NCBI RefSeq assembly: GCF_003205205.1
Contig: NZ_QJRL01000002.1
Location: 124,001-188,000, forward strand
Direction of reading: 5' to 3'
DNA length: 64,000 nucleotides
Origin: Pseudomonas sp. LB-090624
Lineage (GTDB): Bacteria; Pseudomonadota; Gammaproteobacteria; Pseudomonadales; Pseudomonadaceae
The notes under the pieces are model-generated. The model searched no databases and had not been told where the DNA came from. It saw only the letters and a program-made list of their open reading frames with translations. The translations under genes were made by a program, and so were the position numbers. This document shows, in pieces, positions 34,492 through 43,702 of this stretch. Each line of letters starts with the position of its first letter. Within the stretch, counting starts at the first letter, position 1.

Positions 34492-35385
34492 TCAGTACTT
34501 GGGCTTGCCGAATACACGGCTAAGAATGTTGATGACCAGCACGATCATGACCAGCACCAGCGAGGCCGCCCAGGCGAGCTCCAGCTGGTTGTCGAATGGC
34601 ATGCCGGAGAAGTTGTAGATCAGTACCGCAAGCGAGGCTGTGGGGTTCATCACCGCCAGGTCGCCGTCGTGGTAGATCCAGTAGTTGCTGAACAACGCGG
34701 TGAACAGCAGTGGCGCGGTTTCGCCAGCGGCGCGAGCCACGGCCAGCATCACGCCGGTAAGGATGGCCGGCAGGCCGGTGGGCAGGACGATCTTCCAGAT
34801 CACCTGGGCACGGGTGCAGCCCATGCCGTAGGCGGCATCCTTCATGATCTTGGGCACCATCTTCATCGACTCTTCAGCGGTGAGCACCACGATCGGCAGC
34901 ATCAATACCGCCAGCGCCACGCCGCCTGCCGGTGCCGAGTAGGTACCGGTGGTCATCACCACCAGGGCGTAGGCAAACACCCCGGCCAGGATCGACGGCA
35001 GGCCGGTGAGCATCTTGGCAGCAAAGCGCGCGGCATTGGCCAGTTTGCTGTCCGGGCCGAGCTCGGCGAGGAACACCGCGGCCAAAATCCCGACCGGCAC
35101 CGCGATGGCGGCGGCAATGCCGACCATGACGAAGGTACCGGCCATGGCGTTGCCGAAGCCGCCGCCCATTTCGAAACCGGTAGGTGGCAGTTCGGTGAAC
35201 ACTTCCAGGTTGAGCCGTGCGCCACCGCGGGTGATCAGCATGTACAGCACGGAAATCAACGGCACGCTGGCCACCAGCGCCGCGAACCAGGCCAGCGTGG
35301 TCAGGATCAGGCTGCGCAGGGCACGGCCTTCCAGCTTGCGCTGCAGGCTGGGCAGCGCGGCTACTGGGGTCGTCAGGTCAGTCAT
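34492..35385 (-). CDS. pstA: PstA, phosphate ABC transporter permease
   Basis: The protein has 297 residues with about six transmembrane helices and the inner-membrane component loop [21 protein letters not shown] (EAA-like), followed by [20 protein letters not shown], a PstA hallmark. Its ATG overlaps the pstC stop by 4 bases (ATGA). Its 3' end runs close to pstB. Confidence 0.93.
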   Translation of the reverse strand: MTDLTTPVAALPSLQRKLEGRALRSLILTTLAWFAALVASVPLISVLYMLITRGGARLNLEVFTELPPTGFEMGGGFGNAMAGTFVMVGIAAAIAVPVGILAAVFLAELGPDSKLANAARFAAKMLTGLPSILAGVFAYALVVMTTGTYSAPAGGVALAVLMLPIVVLTAEESMKMVPKIMKDAAYGMGCTRAQVIWKIVLPTGLPAILTGVMLAVARAAGETAPLLFTALFSNYWIYHDGDLAVMNPTASLAVLIYNFSGMPFDNQLELAWAASLVLVMIVLVINILSRVFGKPKY

Positions 35386-36350
35386 TGTTTGTTACCCCGC
35401 TGGGCGTAGAGCATGATCATCGAACCGAGCACGTTCACCAGCAGGGTGATGAACATCAGTACCAGTGCTGCATACATCAGCACCTCGACCTCGTTCGGGC
35501 CGGCTTCCGGGAAGTTCAACGCCAGCAGCGCCGCCAGGGTGTTGGCCGGGGCGAACAAGGAAACGGAAATGGTGTTGGCATTGCCGACCAGCATGGCCAG
35601 CGCCATGGTCTCGCCAAGTGCGCGGCCCAGGCCCAGCACCAGCGAACCGAAGATGCCGGTGGCGGCGGAAGGCACCATCACCTTGAGGATGGCTTCCCAG
35701 TGGGTGGTACCCATGCCGTAGGCCGCCTGCTTGGTTTTCATCGGCACGCTGGTCAGCGCATCCTGGGAAACGGCAGCGATGGTCGGCAGGATCATGATCG
35801 CCAGGACCAATGCGGCAGGCAGCAGGCCAGGCCCGCTGAGGGAGGTGCCGAAGAACGGGATCCAGCCCAGCTCGCTGTTCAACCAGGTAGTCACTGGCCG
35901 AATCGCCGGGATGACCACATAGATGCCCCACAGGCCGTAGACCACGCTGGGGATGGCGGCGAGCAGCTCGACGATGGTGCGAAACACCGCGGCAAGCCTG
36001 GCCGGAAGAAAATCCTGGGTGAGAAAAATGGCCATGCTGACGCCGAAGAAACCGGCGATCAACAGTGCGATGAAGGCGCTGTACAGCGTGCCCCAGATCG
36101 CTGGCAGAATACCGTACTTGCCTTGGTTGACATCCCAGACGCTACCGAACAGTACATCGAAGCCGTGCTTCTCGATGCCAGGCAGTGCCTTGCGGCCCAC
36201 TTCGTAGACCAGCGCGAAGACCAGCGCCAGCACCAGCACCACACCAATACGTGCAAGCGCACGGAAGGTGCGATCGACCAGAAAGTCTTTCGCAGACGGT
36301 GGCTGGCACGCGGAATCGGGGTTATCCGGTATGGCAAAGGGTGTGTTCAT
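35382..36350 (-). CDS. pstC: PstC, phosphate ABC transporter permease
   Basis: The protein has 322 residues with a short N-terminal tail followed by six hydrophobic helices. The EAA-like loop is KQAAYGMGTTHWEAILKVMVP, with LGRALGETMALAMLVGNAN after it, the conserved PstC segment. ATG 36350 is chosen over GTG/ATG two codons earlier because both give the same protein apart from two residues. A hairpin lies between pstS and this gene. Confidence 0.93.
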   Translation of the reverse strand: MNTPFAIPDNPDSACQPPSAKDFLVDRTFRALARIGVVLVLALVFALVYEVGRKALPGIEKHGFDVLFGSVWDVNQGKYGILPAIWGTLYSAFIALLIAGFFGVSMAIFLTQDFLPARLAAVFRTIVELLAAIPSVVYGLWGIYVVIPAIRPVTTWLNSELGWIPFFGTSLSGPGLLPAALVLAIMILPTIAAVSQDALTSVPMKTKQAAYGMGTTHWEAILKVMVPSAATGIFGSLVLGLGRALGETMALAMLVGNANTISVSLFAPANTLAALLALNFPEAGPNEVEVLMYAALVLMFITLLVNVLGSMIMLYAQRGNKQ

Positions 36351-36378
36351 GGGCAAGTTCCGGGACTAGGGACAAACA

Positions 36379-36410
36379 CCCCCGGCATGGCTTCATGCCG
36401 ATACCGGGGG
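36379..36410 (-). terminator. Attenuator-like hairpin between pstS and pstC
   Basis: The inner stem GGCATG-GCTT-CATGCC (36384-36399) is enclosed by CCCCC (36379-36383) and GGGGG (36406-36410) with a small bulge. It stands 11 bases after the pstS stop in the pstS-pstC gap of 70 bases. A partial terminator here would give more PstS than permease, as is usual for binding-protein operons. Confidence 0.55.
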
Positions 36411-36420
36411 CGCCTGGGTA

Positions 36421-37452
36421 TTACTGGATGTTGGCAGAGGCTTTACGCACCTGGTCGACAACCGACGGAGGCAGCGGGATGTAACCCATCGAGTCGGCGA
36501 TGGTCTGGCCTTTGGTCAGGCTGTACTCGACCATTTCACGCATGGCCTTGGCTTTTTCCGGGTTGCCGTTGTCCTTGCGGAAGATCATCCAGGTGTAGGA
36601 AGTGATCGGGTAGGACTTGGCGCCGTCCGGGTCAGGCAGCCAGGCCACCAGGTTTTCCGGCATGTTCACCGCAGCCAGTGCTTCAGCACCGCTCTCGGCA
36701 TTCGGCACGACGTATTGGCCAGCCTTGTTCTGCAACATGGCGAAGTCGACCTTGGCCAGCTTGGCGAAACCGTACTCGATGTAGCCGATGGCGCCCGGGG
36801 TCTGGCGGACGGTGGCGGTTACCCCGTCGTTCTTCGGCGACTTGATGAACTTGTCGGTGGCCGGCCAGTTGACGGTGTTGCCTTCGCCCAGCCCTTGCTT
36901 GAAGTCAGCGTTGATGGCCGACAGGTGCTTGGTGAAGACGGCAGTGGTGCCGCTGGAGTCGGCACGCACGACCACGGTGATCGGGGTGGCGGGCAACTTC
37001 AGGTCAGGATTGGCCGCAGCGATTTGCGGGTCGTTCCACTGGGTGATCTTGCCGAGGAAGATGTTGGAGTAGACGTCGCGCGGCAGCTTCAGCCCTTTAG
37101 GGTTACCCGGCAGGTTGTAAGCCAGGACGATTTCACCGGCAGTCATCGGCAGCAACTGCACGCCTTCGCCAACCTTGGCGATGTCTGCTTCGCTCATGGC
37201 CGAGTCGCTGGCGGCGAAGTCGACGGTCTTGTTCAGAAAGTCCTGAACACCCGCCCCGCTCCCTTTGGACTGGTAGTCGACAGTGACGCCAGCAGTGTTC
37301 TTGCTGAAGTCCTTGAACCAGGTCAGGTAGATAGGCGCCGGGAAGCTCGCACCGGAACCGGTCAGGCGAACGTTCTCCGCGGCGAAAGCCCCGGAAGTGG
37401 CGCAAAGCGAAACGGCAACGGCGAGTGCAGCAGACTTCATCAGGCGAATCAT
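36421..37452 (-). CDS. pstS: PstS, phosphate-binding periplasmic protein
   Basis: The protein has 343 residues. ATG 37452 has GGAGCG 8 bases upstream. The signal peptide ends SGAFAAE. The phosphate-binding signature is LTGSGASFPAPIYLTWFKDF, with YQSKGSGAGVQDFL and VVRADSSGTTAVFTKHL further on, the residues that wrap the phosphate. It delivers phosphate to PstCA. A Pho box lies upstream. Confidence 0.95.
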   Translation of the reverse strand: MIRLMKSAALAVAVSLCATSGAFAAENVRLTGSGASFPAPIYLTWFKDFSKNTAGVTVDYQSKGSGAGVQDFLNKTVDFAASDSAMSEADIAKVGEGVQLLPMTAGEIVLAYNLPGNPKGLKLPRDVYSNIFLGKITQWNDPQIAAANPDLKLPATPITVVVRADSSGTTAVFTKHLSAINADFKQGLGEGNTVNWPATDKFIKSPKNDGVTATVRQTPGAIGYIEYGFAKLAKVDFAMLQNKAGQYVVPNAESGAEALAAVNMPENLVAWLPDPDGAKSYPITSYTWMIFRKDNGNPEKAKAMREMVEYSLTKGQTIADSMGYIPLPPSVVDQVRKASANIQ

Positions 37453-37497
37453 CGAAAAGCGCTCCTTGTGATGGCCGGCACACTTTGCATCAGCTGT

Positions 37498-37515
37498 GTT
37501 ACAGCTTTGTGACTA
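37498..37515 (-). promoter_or_regulatory. Probable Pho box upstream of pstS
   Basis: Read on the minus strand, TAGTCAC-AAAG-CTGTAAC has two 7-base half-sites 11 bases apart, matching the CTGTCAT direct-repeat layout bound by PhoB with about four mismatches. It ends 46 bases before the pstS ATG, at the usual place for PhoB activation. Confidence 0.6.
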
Positions 37516-37722
37516 TTGAGTGGCAGAGCCTGCGGTAGAGCTTTTCAGCCGTGCCATGACGGCAGGTTGATGTCATGCGTGGGTAAAATGACCGCTTTAC
37601 GCACAACGCCGGGTAGGCACCTGCGCGCTTCAACGGATAACCCGAACCGCCTGTCCATTGCCCGGCACTCTGCCGGCGCGCAGGGGTTCAACCGGTCAGG
37701 CAAACCAGCAGGAGTGAAGACC

Positions 37723-38103
37723 ATGCCACGCGGTGACAAAGACACATACACGGACAAGCAGAAACGCAAGGCCGAGCACATCGAGGAAAGCTACGAGCAC
37801 AAAGGGCTGTCCAAGGATGAAGCCGAAGCGCGCGCCTGGGCTACCGTCAACAAGCAATCCGGCGGCGGCGAGAGAAAGGGTGGTTCAGGGCGCACCACCG
37901 CTTCCAGCGAGAAGCAGACTGCTCGGTCCGATTCGGCCAAGCGGGCAGCGAAGACACGTCAGGGCCACTCGCGGACTTCTGGTAGCTCCCTGGAAAGCCA
38001 GAGCAAGCAAAGCCTGATGGTGGAGGCGCGCAGCAAAGACATCAAAGGGCGCTCCAGCATGACCAAGGCTCAGCTGGTAGCGGCGTTAGGCAGGCACGGT
38101 TGA
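37723..38103 (+). CDS. Small charged protein with Rho-N-like C-terminus
   Basis: The protein has 126 residues. ATG 37723 is preceded by CAGGAGTG. The N-terminal part MPRGDKDTYTDKQKRKAEHI to SKDEAEARAWATVNK is helical and strongly charged. The middle is a Ser/Gly/Lys-rich, probably disordered linker. The C-terminus (LMVEARSKDIKGRSSMTKAQLVAAL) looks like the Rho N-terminal/SAP-like helix-extended-helix, which binds nucleic acid. Similar proteins are often loosely annotated as plasmid stabilisation proteins. A nucleic-acid-binding role is likely, but nothing more can be said. It is divergent from pstS. Confidence 0.75.
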   Translation: MPRGDKDTYTDKQKRKAEHIEESYEHKGLSKDEAEARAWATVNKQSGGGERKGGSGRTTASSEKQTARSDSAKRAAKTRQGHSRTSGSSLESQSKQSLMVEARSKDIKGRSSMTKAQLVAALGRHG

Positions 38104-38136
38104 GAGGTGCGGGGTGCTCCGCCCTCACATCCACTG

Positions 38137-38364
38137 TCAACCATTCCCGGCGATACCGGCGTCATCCGCACCCCGGCAACGGTTGCGGCAGGCACATTCG
38201 AACTCCGCTTGGGCACGGGTAGGGAAATTCACGCTCAGGCGGACCTTTTCCAGCGTGTCGTAGAGGTCATAGCCCTCCCCCAATGCGGCGGGAAAGCCAA
38301 GCCGCCGAGGATAAACCTCTTTCTGCAGTGGCACTGCGGGAACCACAACGAAGCGTGTCTGCAT
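38137..38364 (-). CDS. Small hypothetical protein
   Basis: The protein has 75 residues. ATG 38364 follows GAGGG with a six-base spacer; an ATG two codons earlier touches the GAGGG and is less likely. The chain starts MQTRFVVVPAVPLQKEVYPR and contains EGYDLYDTLEKVRLSVNF and a Cys cluster ECACRNRCRG. No family is recognised. The good start signal and protein-like composition favour a real gene. Confidence 0.5.
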   Translation of the reverse strand: MQTRFVVVPAVPLQKEVYPRRLGFPAALGEGYDLYDTLEKVRLSVNFPTRAQAEFECACRNRCRGADDAGIAGNG

Positions 38365-38591
38365 GATCATCCCTCTTCGGCAGTGCTTAAGTATTAGTAC
38401 TGCTGTGTGAAAGCATCAAGATGACTCATGCAATATTTTGGGTCAGCAGCGCGCCTCGGGGTGATGGAAGGGTGCCGGGTGTGAACGTGGCATCCCCCGT
38501 TTATGCGCGTCAAAGAAAGGTGCGACTGATAGCGGCCGCTCTGCGCAAGGCGTTTCATCGATTGCAATGATGATTACTATCACGCGGGCGG

Positions 38592-38623
38592 CCTGTCGAG
38601 CTGACAGGCCTGCCCCCTATAAT
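38592..38623 (+). promoter_or_regulatory. TATAAT promoter with overlapping dyad before the MFS exporter
   Basis: A perfect TATAAT at 38618-38623 lies 63 bases before the MFS start codon. A dyad CCTGTC-GAGCT-GACAGG at 38592-38608 covers the expected -35 region, so a repressor bound there would block the promoter. The -35 hexamer itself is poor. The rest of the gap 38365-38685 shows only a short AGTATTAGTACT dyad near 38390. Confidence 0.5.
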
Positions 38624-38685
38624 CGCCGGCAAATCTCCCCTCTTGCGCCTGTTTCAGGCGACATCCCTCCTTGGAATTCGACACC

Positions 38686-39912
38686 ATGCCAAGTGCCAGC
38701 CAGGCCCCTCGGGGCGTTCCCGAACACAATCAACAAAGCGTCGCCCAGCAGTGGCTGGCAATTCTCTCGGTCGCCGTCGGTGCCTTTGCCCTGGTCACGA
38801 GCGAGTTTCTGCCGGTGGGGGTATTGAATGACGTGGCCAGCGATCTCGGCATCAGTGCCGGCCTTGCCGGCCTGATGGTCACCCTGCCTGGCATCATGGC
38901 CGCGCTGGCCGCCCCGATCATTTCCGTGGGCGTTGGCGGGCTGGACCGGCGTTACCTGCTGATCGGCCTGACGCTGATCATGATCATCGCCAATGCCATC
39001 GTTGCCTACGCGGGTGACTTCAACCTGCTGCTGGTCGGCCGCGTGCTGCTAGGGGTAAGCATCGGCGGCTTCTGGGCCACCGCCATCGCCCTCAGCGGGC
39101 GCCTGGCACCTGATGGCATGGGCGTGGCCAAAGCCAACTCGATCATCATGGCCGGGGTTACCCTGGCAACGGTTGTCGGCGTGCCTGTGGGCACCTGGCT
39201 GAGTGGCCTGATGGGCTGGCGCATGACCTTCCTGGTTACCGCCCTGGTGGGTGTCCCTGTGTTGCTGGCACAAGTGTTCCTGCTGCCACGCCTGATGCCG
39301 GAAAAGGCCATTCGCATCAGCGACCTTCCGGCCCTGTTCATCAACCCGCAAGCGCGGGTCGGCCTGATTGCCGTATTGCTGATTGGGCTGGCGCACTTTG
39401 CCGCGTACACCTATGTTGCGCCGTTCTTCAAGCAGAATGCCGGCTTTGATGGGCCTGCCATTGGTTCGTTGTTGCTGCTGTATGGCGTGGCCGGCTTCAT
39501 GGGTAACATTTTTGCCGGCTTTGCTGCAAACCGCAGCGTGCGGCACACCTTGATGCTGGTCGCACTCATGATCGCCGCCAGTACCGCCCTGTTTCCGTAC
39601 TTCGCCACCGGCATGACGGGCGCTGCGATGCTGATCGCACTGTGGGGCTTTGCCTTCGGCGCGTTCCCAGCGTGCGCCAATATCTGGATGTTCGTCGTCG
39701 CGCCCAAGGATGTCGAGCGCGGCATGCCGCTGTTCGTGGCCTTGTTCCAGGTGATCATTGCCGTGGGCTCGTTCTTCGGTGGGCAGGTGGTCGACCACAT
39801 GGGCACGGCGGTGCTGCTGAGCCTGGCCACGGCACTGGTGGGCTGTGGGTTTGTCACGGTGCTGGTGCTGGGGCGCAATGTCAGCAACAGCCTGGCGGCG
39901 CAGCCGGGCTAA
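38686..39912 (+). CDS. MFS efflux transporter, NepI/AraJ-like
   Basis: The protein has 408 residues. ATG 38686 is used; a TTG five codons earlier is possible but unlikely. Twelve hydrophobic helices are present. LVTSEFLPVGVLNDVASDLGIS near the N-terminus and GRVLLGVSIGGFWATAIALSGRL (motif C-like) are typical of DHA1 exporters such as NepI (purine ribonucleosides) and AraJ. The loop GGLDRRYLL corresponds to motif A. It is monocistronic with a likely repressed promoter. The substrate is not known. Confidence 0.85.
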   Translation: MPSASQAPRGVPEHNQQSVAQQWLAILSVAVGAFALVTSEFLPVGVLNDVASDLGISAGLAGLMVTLPGIMAALAAPIISVGVGGLDRRYLLIGLTLIMIIANAIVAYAGDFNLLLVGRVLLGVSIGGFWATAIALSGRLAPDGMGVAKANSIIMAGVTLATVVGVPVGTWLSGLMGWRMTFLVTALVGVPVLLAQVFLLPRLMPEKAIRISDLPALFINPQARVGLIAVLLIGLAHFAAYTYVAPFFKQNAGFDGPAIGSLLLLYGVAGFMGNIFAGFAANRSVRHTLMLVALMIAASTALFPYFATGMTGAAMLIALWGFAFGAFPACANIWMFVVAPKDVERGMPLFVALFQVIIAVGSFFGGQVVDHMGTAVLLSLATALVGCGFVTVLVLGRNVSNSLAAQPG

Positions 39913-39930
39913 GGTTGCCCAGGGCAAGAC

Positions 39931-40821
39931 TCAGCGACCAAGGAAGTCAGTAACCGCACCGGTGAACGCCCGCGGCTGGTCCAGCATGACGAAGTGGAAG
40001 CTGCCATCGATACGCGTGAAGCTGATATGCGGCGTTCCCGCATAGGCGTTACGGAAGGTCGCATCAACGCTGGCAGCGGGTATGCCATACAAGGGGTCAT
40101 AGGCATACACGACCTCGACCGGTACCTGGATACGGCCAAGCTCAGGGCGCAGGTCGGTAGTCATCAGCTCATAGGTGGCATCGGCTACGGTTTGGCGGTC
40201 GGAGCGCAGCGCTGCGTCAATCAGCGCAGGCCTGGCCGCCGGAGTCTTCGCCAACCGTTCAATGGCTGTGCGTTGCATCGCTTCGGCCTGTGGCGCCGGG
40301 GCGCCCAACTGCGCATCACGTAGTTGCGCAGCGTGTGGTGCAGCGGTTGCGGCGGTCGCAGCAGGGTCGATCAGCAGCGTATAGAAGGGCAGCGCATCGA
40401 CCACCATCAGCCGCCCTACCCGCTCGGGATGGCGTGCGCCAAGCATCAGTGCCACCTCGCCACCCAGCGAATGGCCAATGATGGCTGGCGCCTCAAGCTG
40501 TTGGCTATGGATGTACTCTGCGACTGCTTCGGCTACTGGGGCAACTACGCGCCCGTCTACAGGAGGCACGCCAGGGGCACCGGCAAACCCTGCAACCTGC
40601 ACCCGATGCAGGCGATACTGCTGGCGCAGGTTGCTGGTGAGCCCTGCCCATACTTCGGATGACGAGGCCAGCCCCGGGATCAGGATAACGTCCGGCCCGG
40701 CACCGTCGACCGTTACCGAAATGCGTTCACCCCCCACAGACGTCGGCTGGCTTGGTGCGGCCAAGGCCGCAGTCAGCGAAACGCTGGTACCGATTGCCGC
40801 AAGCAAAGTGCGGACACGCAT
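39931..40821 (-). CDS. Exported alpha/beta hydrolase
   Basis: The protein has 296 residues from ATG 40821, with AAAGGAG upstream. The signal peptide ends LTAALAA. The oxyanion strand is VILIPGLASSSEVWAG, the nucleophile elbow is GHSLGG (Ser), the acid lies in VVYAYDPLYG and the His in DGSFHFVMLDQP. The Ser-Asp-His triad is complete. It is probably an esterase or lipase-like hydrolase of the periplasm. It is convergent with the MFS gene. The substrate is unknown. Confidence 0.83.
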   Translation of the reverse strand: MRVRTLLAAIGTSVSLTAALAAPSQPTSVGGERISVTVDGAGPDVILIPGLASSSEVWAGLTSNLRQQYRLHRVQVAGFAGAPGVPPVDGRVVAPVAEAVAEYIHSQQLEAPAIIGHSLGGEVALMLGARHPERVGRLMVVDALPFYTLLIDPAATAATAAPHAAQLRDAQLGAPAPQAEAMQRTAIERLAKTPAARPALIDAALRSDRQTVADATYELMTTDLRPELGRIQVPVEVVYAYDPLYGIPAASVDATFRNAYAGTPHISFTRIDGSFHFVMLDQPRAFTGAVTDFLGR

Positions 40822-40847
40822 GTTTGCCACTCCTTTGACTTCAACCT

Positions 40848-41981
40848 TCAGTTCACCATCACGTCTTCCAGTGCCTGCTGAAGTGTACTGACCGTGCGCT
40901 CGATATTGTGCAGTTTTTCCAGCCCGAACAGGCCGATGCGGAAGGTCTGGAAGTCGGCCGGCTCGTCACATTGCAACGGCACCCCGGCGGCAATCTGCAG
41001 GCCGTGGTCGGCAAACTTCCGACCGTTCCTGATATCGGCATCATCGGTGTAACTCACCACGACACCCGGGGCCTGGAAGCCGGTTGCCGCTACGCTTCTG
41101 ATGCCTTTACCGGTCAACAGGGCGCGCACCCGTTCACCCAGTGCCTGTTGTTCGTTGCGCAACTTGTCGAAGCCGTAAGCCTGCATCTCGTTCATCACAT
41201 CGTTGAACCGTGCGAGGGAGTCGCTAGGCATGGTCGCATGGTAGGCATGGCCGCCCTGCTCATAGGCCTGCATGATTTGCAGCCACTTTTTCAGGTCGCA
41301 GGCAAAGCTGCTGCTTTGCGTCTGCTCGATGCGTGCGAGCGCCAACGCACTGAACATCACCAAGGCACAGCAAGGAGAAGCGCTCCAACCCTTCTGCGGC
41401 GCACTGATCAACACGTCGACCGCGCACGCCTCCATGTCCACCCAAAGCGTGCCGGAGGCGATGCAGTCCAGCACTAACAGGCCCCCCACCGCATGCACGG
41501 CGTCACCGACCGCCCGCAGGTAATCGTCGGGCAGGATGATCCCGGATGAGGTTTCGACGTGGGGGGCGAAGACAATCTGCGGCTTGTGCGCCTTGATGGC
41601 TGCCAACACTTCATCCAGAGGGGGTGGCGCGTATGCTGCCTGGCGACCGGTTTCGACCGGTCGGGCTTTCAGCACCGTGGTAGCCGCCGGGATGTTGCCC
41701 ATCTCGAGGATCTGGCTCCAGCGGTAACTGAACCATCCGTTGCGAACGACCAGGCATCGCTGGCCGGTGGCGAACTGCCGGGCTACCGCCTCCATGCCGA
41801 ACGTACCGCTGCCCGGTACTACCGCGACAGCGTGGGCGTGGTAGACCTGTTTCAGGGTGCTGGAAATATTCTTCATCACCCCCTGAAACACCTGCGACAT
41901 GTGGTTGAGCGAGCGGTCGGTGTACACCACCGAATATTCGATCAGCCCCTCAGGATCAATACCGGGATAGAGCTTTGACAT
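40848..41981 (-). CDS. Class V aminotransferase (PLP), alanine-glyoxylate/AEP type
   Basis: The protein has 377 residues. The fold I class V pattern is clear: VVPGSGTFGMEAVARQF at the phosphate-binding region, FAPHVETSSGI (substrate loop), VLDCIASGT with the cofactor Asp, and the PLP-binding Lys in LISAPQKGWSASP. A late FRIGLFGL is the usual Arg region for the carboxylate. The nearest relatives by eye are alanine-glyoxylate and 2-aminoethylphosphonate aminotransferases. It is 122 bases downstream of a PEP-mutase-superfamily gene on the same strand. Confidence 0.8.
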   Translation of the reverse strand: MSKLYPGIDPEGLIEYSVVYTDRSLNHMSQVFQGVMKNISSTLKQVYHAHAVAVVPGSGTFGMEAVARQFATGQRCLVVRNGWFSYRWSQILEMGNIPAATTVLKARPVETGRQAAYAPPPLDEVLAAIKAHKPQIVFAPHVETSSGIILPDDYLRAVGDAVHAVGGLLVLDCIASGTLWVDMEACAVDVLISAPQKGWSASPCCALVMFSALALARIEQTQSSSFACDLKKWLQIMQAYEQGGHAYHATMPSDSLARFNDVMNEMQAYGFDKLRNEQQALGERVRALLTGKGIRSVAATGFQAPGVVVSYTDDADIRNGRKFADHGLQIAAGVPLQCDEPADFQTFRIGLFGLEKLHNIERTVSTLQQALEDVMVN

Positions 41982-42103
41982 GCGGTGATTCCTTCGGCAG
42001 AGGTGTCAGTGGTATCGACCCTGCCTCAAGCCTCGGCAAATGACAAGGTCGATTGGCCCAGTTGTAGCCCCTGCTCGAGGTCACCGCCACCCAGCCCGAA
42101 CGC

Positions 42104-42973
42104 CTAAGTGGCGGGAAACTGCATGAACATTGAGGCCTGGCCACTGTAGATTTCTTGCAACGCGTATTTCTTTACCAGCGTAGTAGCACATTCACTTGCG
42201 GTGCTGTTCGGGTTGCGCTGGGCCCGCAAGCTTTCGAAGGTTGCTTGAACCGCTGCAAAATAAGCCATGTGTCCGTCCACCACGATGCGAGTGCCAAGGT
42301 CCGCCAAGCCGGGGGCATCTCGCAACTCGCTGTTACCGTAGGTGATGAGCATGATCGGCGTGCTGAGCCCATCCGCAATAGCGGCGAGGCTTTCAAAATG
42401 CTTTACGCCCACGAGGCAAATGGCATCAGCGCCGGATTGTTCAAATGCCCTGGTTCGTTTGATGACATCCGTCAATGACTGGGCCCCCGCATGCGTGCGG
42501 GCGATTATCGCCAGCGACGCATCGGCCCTCGCCTCTTTGGCCGCGCGTAGTTTACCGACCGCCTCATCAAGACCGATAAGTTCGACCGCTCGCCCGCCAA
42601 AGCGCGCAGGCAGTAAAGTGTCTTCGATGGTGATCGCTGCAACGCCCGCCCGCTCGAGTTCGGTAACGGTACGCATCACGTTCAGCGCGTTGCCATAACC
42701 GTGATCAGCATCGGCAATAATGGGCAGACGGGCGACTCTACCAATGCGTGCGGCCTGCTCTGCAAACTCGCTCAGCGTGATCAAAGTGACGTCTGGGGCA
42801 CCCAATACCTGCAGCGAAGCAACGGACCCACCTAAAATTCCCACTTCGAAACCAAGGTCCGCTGCGATACGAGCCGACAAAGGATCGAACACTGAAGCCG
42901 TGCGGATACAAGTTTGACTTTGGAGTATTCTGCGAAAGTCATTACGCAATTCATGGTGGCAGTGGTTTCGCAT
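42104..42973 (-). CDS. Isocitrate lyase/PEP mutase superfamily enzyme, oxaloacetate decarboxylase-like
   Basis: The protein has 289 residues. [20 protein letters not shown], the metal site DADHGYGN, the Glu motif [14 protein letters not shown] and IARTHA define the superfamily. The sequence and length resemble the PA4872-type oxaloacetate decarboxylases of Pseudomonas rather than PEP mutase or methylisocitrate lyase (it lacks the KKCGH catalytic loop of the lyases). It would convert oxaloacetate or a related 3-carbon/4-carbon acid in the cytoplasm. It lies between the tartrate dehydratase genes and the aminotransferase, all on one strand. Confidence 0.78.
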   Translation of the reverse strand: MRNHCHHELRNDFRRILQSQTCIRTASVFDPLSARIAADLGFEVGILGGSVASLQVLGAPDVTLITLSEFAEQAARIGRVARLPIIADADHGYGNALNVMRTVTELERAGVAAITIEDTLLPARFGGRAVELIGLDEAVGKLRAAKEARADASLAIIARTHAGAQSLTDVIKRTRAFEQSGADAICLVGVKHFESLAAIADGLSTPIMLITYGNSELRDAPGLADLGTRIVVDGHMAYFAAVQATFESLRAQRNPNSTASECATTLVKKYALQEIYSGQASMFMQFPAT

Positions 42974-43055
42974 GGCGATCTCTTGAAATGATCCAGTCAG
43001 CCGTGAAGTGAGGCCGTGCCAGGATCCAGAGGTGTCGTAAGGAAATTGAGAGAGC

Positions 43056-43086
43056 GGGCAGTTCAGGCCTGTTCGCTGAACTGCCC
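43056..43086 (-). terminator. Terminator hairpin after ttdB
   Basis: A perfect 10-bp stem GGGCAGTTCA / TGAACTGCCC with an 11-base loop starts 7 bases downstream of the ttdB stop on the minus strand. It separates the dctA-ttdAB unit from the oxaloacetate-decarboxylase-like gene. Confidence 0.65.
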
Positions 43087-43093
43087 AGGCTCA

Positions 43094-43702
43094 TCACTTG
43101 ATGAATCGAACTTGGCTGTTGATCTTCTCGATGACCGCACCTTTGCGTTCGTTGAAGCGTGCCTTGTTCTGCTCGAACAGGTTGTTGCCCTTGGTGTCGA
43201 TAGAGATGATCAGAGGCCCGAACTCACGCACCCGGTTGACCCAGAGCGTCTCCGGCATGCCCAGATCTTGCCATTCAGCCCGCTCGATTTCCTCGACCTG
43301 GGTGGCAGCCAGCACTGCGCACCCACCAGGGAACACGGCGTGCACCGCTTTGTTCTCCAGGCACCCGGTGGTGGTCTCAGGGCCCATGCCGCCCTTGCCT
43401 ACGATCAGCTTGACACCGGTCTGCTCGATGAACTGCTTTTCGAACTTTTCCATGCGCATGCTGGTGGTCGGGCCGATGGAGACCATCTCGAAGGTGCCAT
43501 CTTCTTTCTTCTTGACGATGGGGCCAGCGTGGAAAATAGCGCCACCCCGCAGGTCAACCGGCAGCTCCCGGCCCAGCTCGATCAGCCGGCGGTGAGCGAC
43601 GTCACGGCAGGTCACCAGCTGGCCGGTCAGGTAGACAACATCACCGACGTTCAGGTTAGCCAGGTCTTCATCACTGATCGGGGTATTGATGATTTTTTTC
43701 AC
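43094..43702 (-). CDS. ttdB: L(+)-tartrate/fumarate dehydratase beta subunit
   Basis: The protein has 202 residues and corresponds to the C-terminal domain of class I fumarases: [39 protein letters not shown] and [10 protein letters not shown] are all typical of the substrate-binding beta subunit. It overlaps ttdA by 4 bases (ATGA). With TtdA it forms an oxygen-sensitive iron-sulfur dehydratase that converts L-tartrate to oxaloacetate, or fumarate to malate. The pairing with DctA and a LysR regulator favours tartrate use. Confidence 0.85.
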   Translation of the reverse strand: MKKIINTPISDEDLANLNVGDVVYLTGQLVTCRDVAHRRLIELGRELPVDLRGGAIFHAGPIVKKKEDGTFEMVSIGPTTSMRMEKFEKQFIEQTGVKLIVGKGGMGPETTTGCLENKAVHAVFPGGCAVLAATQVEEIERAEWQDLGMPETLWVNRVREFGPLIISIDTKGNNLFEQNKARFNERKGAVIEKINSQVRFIK

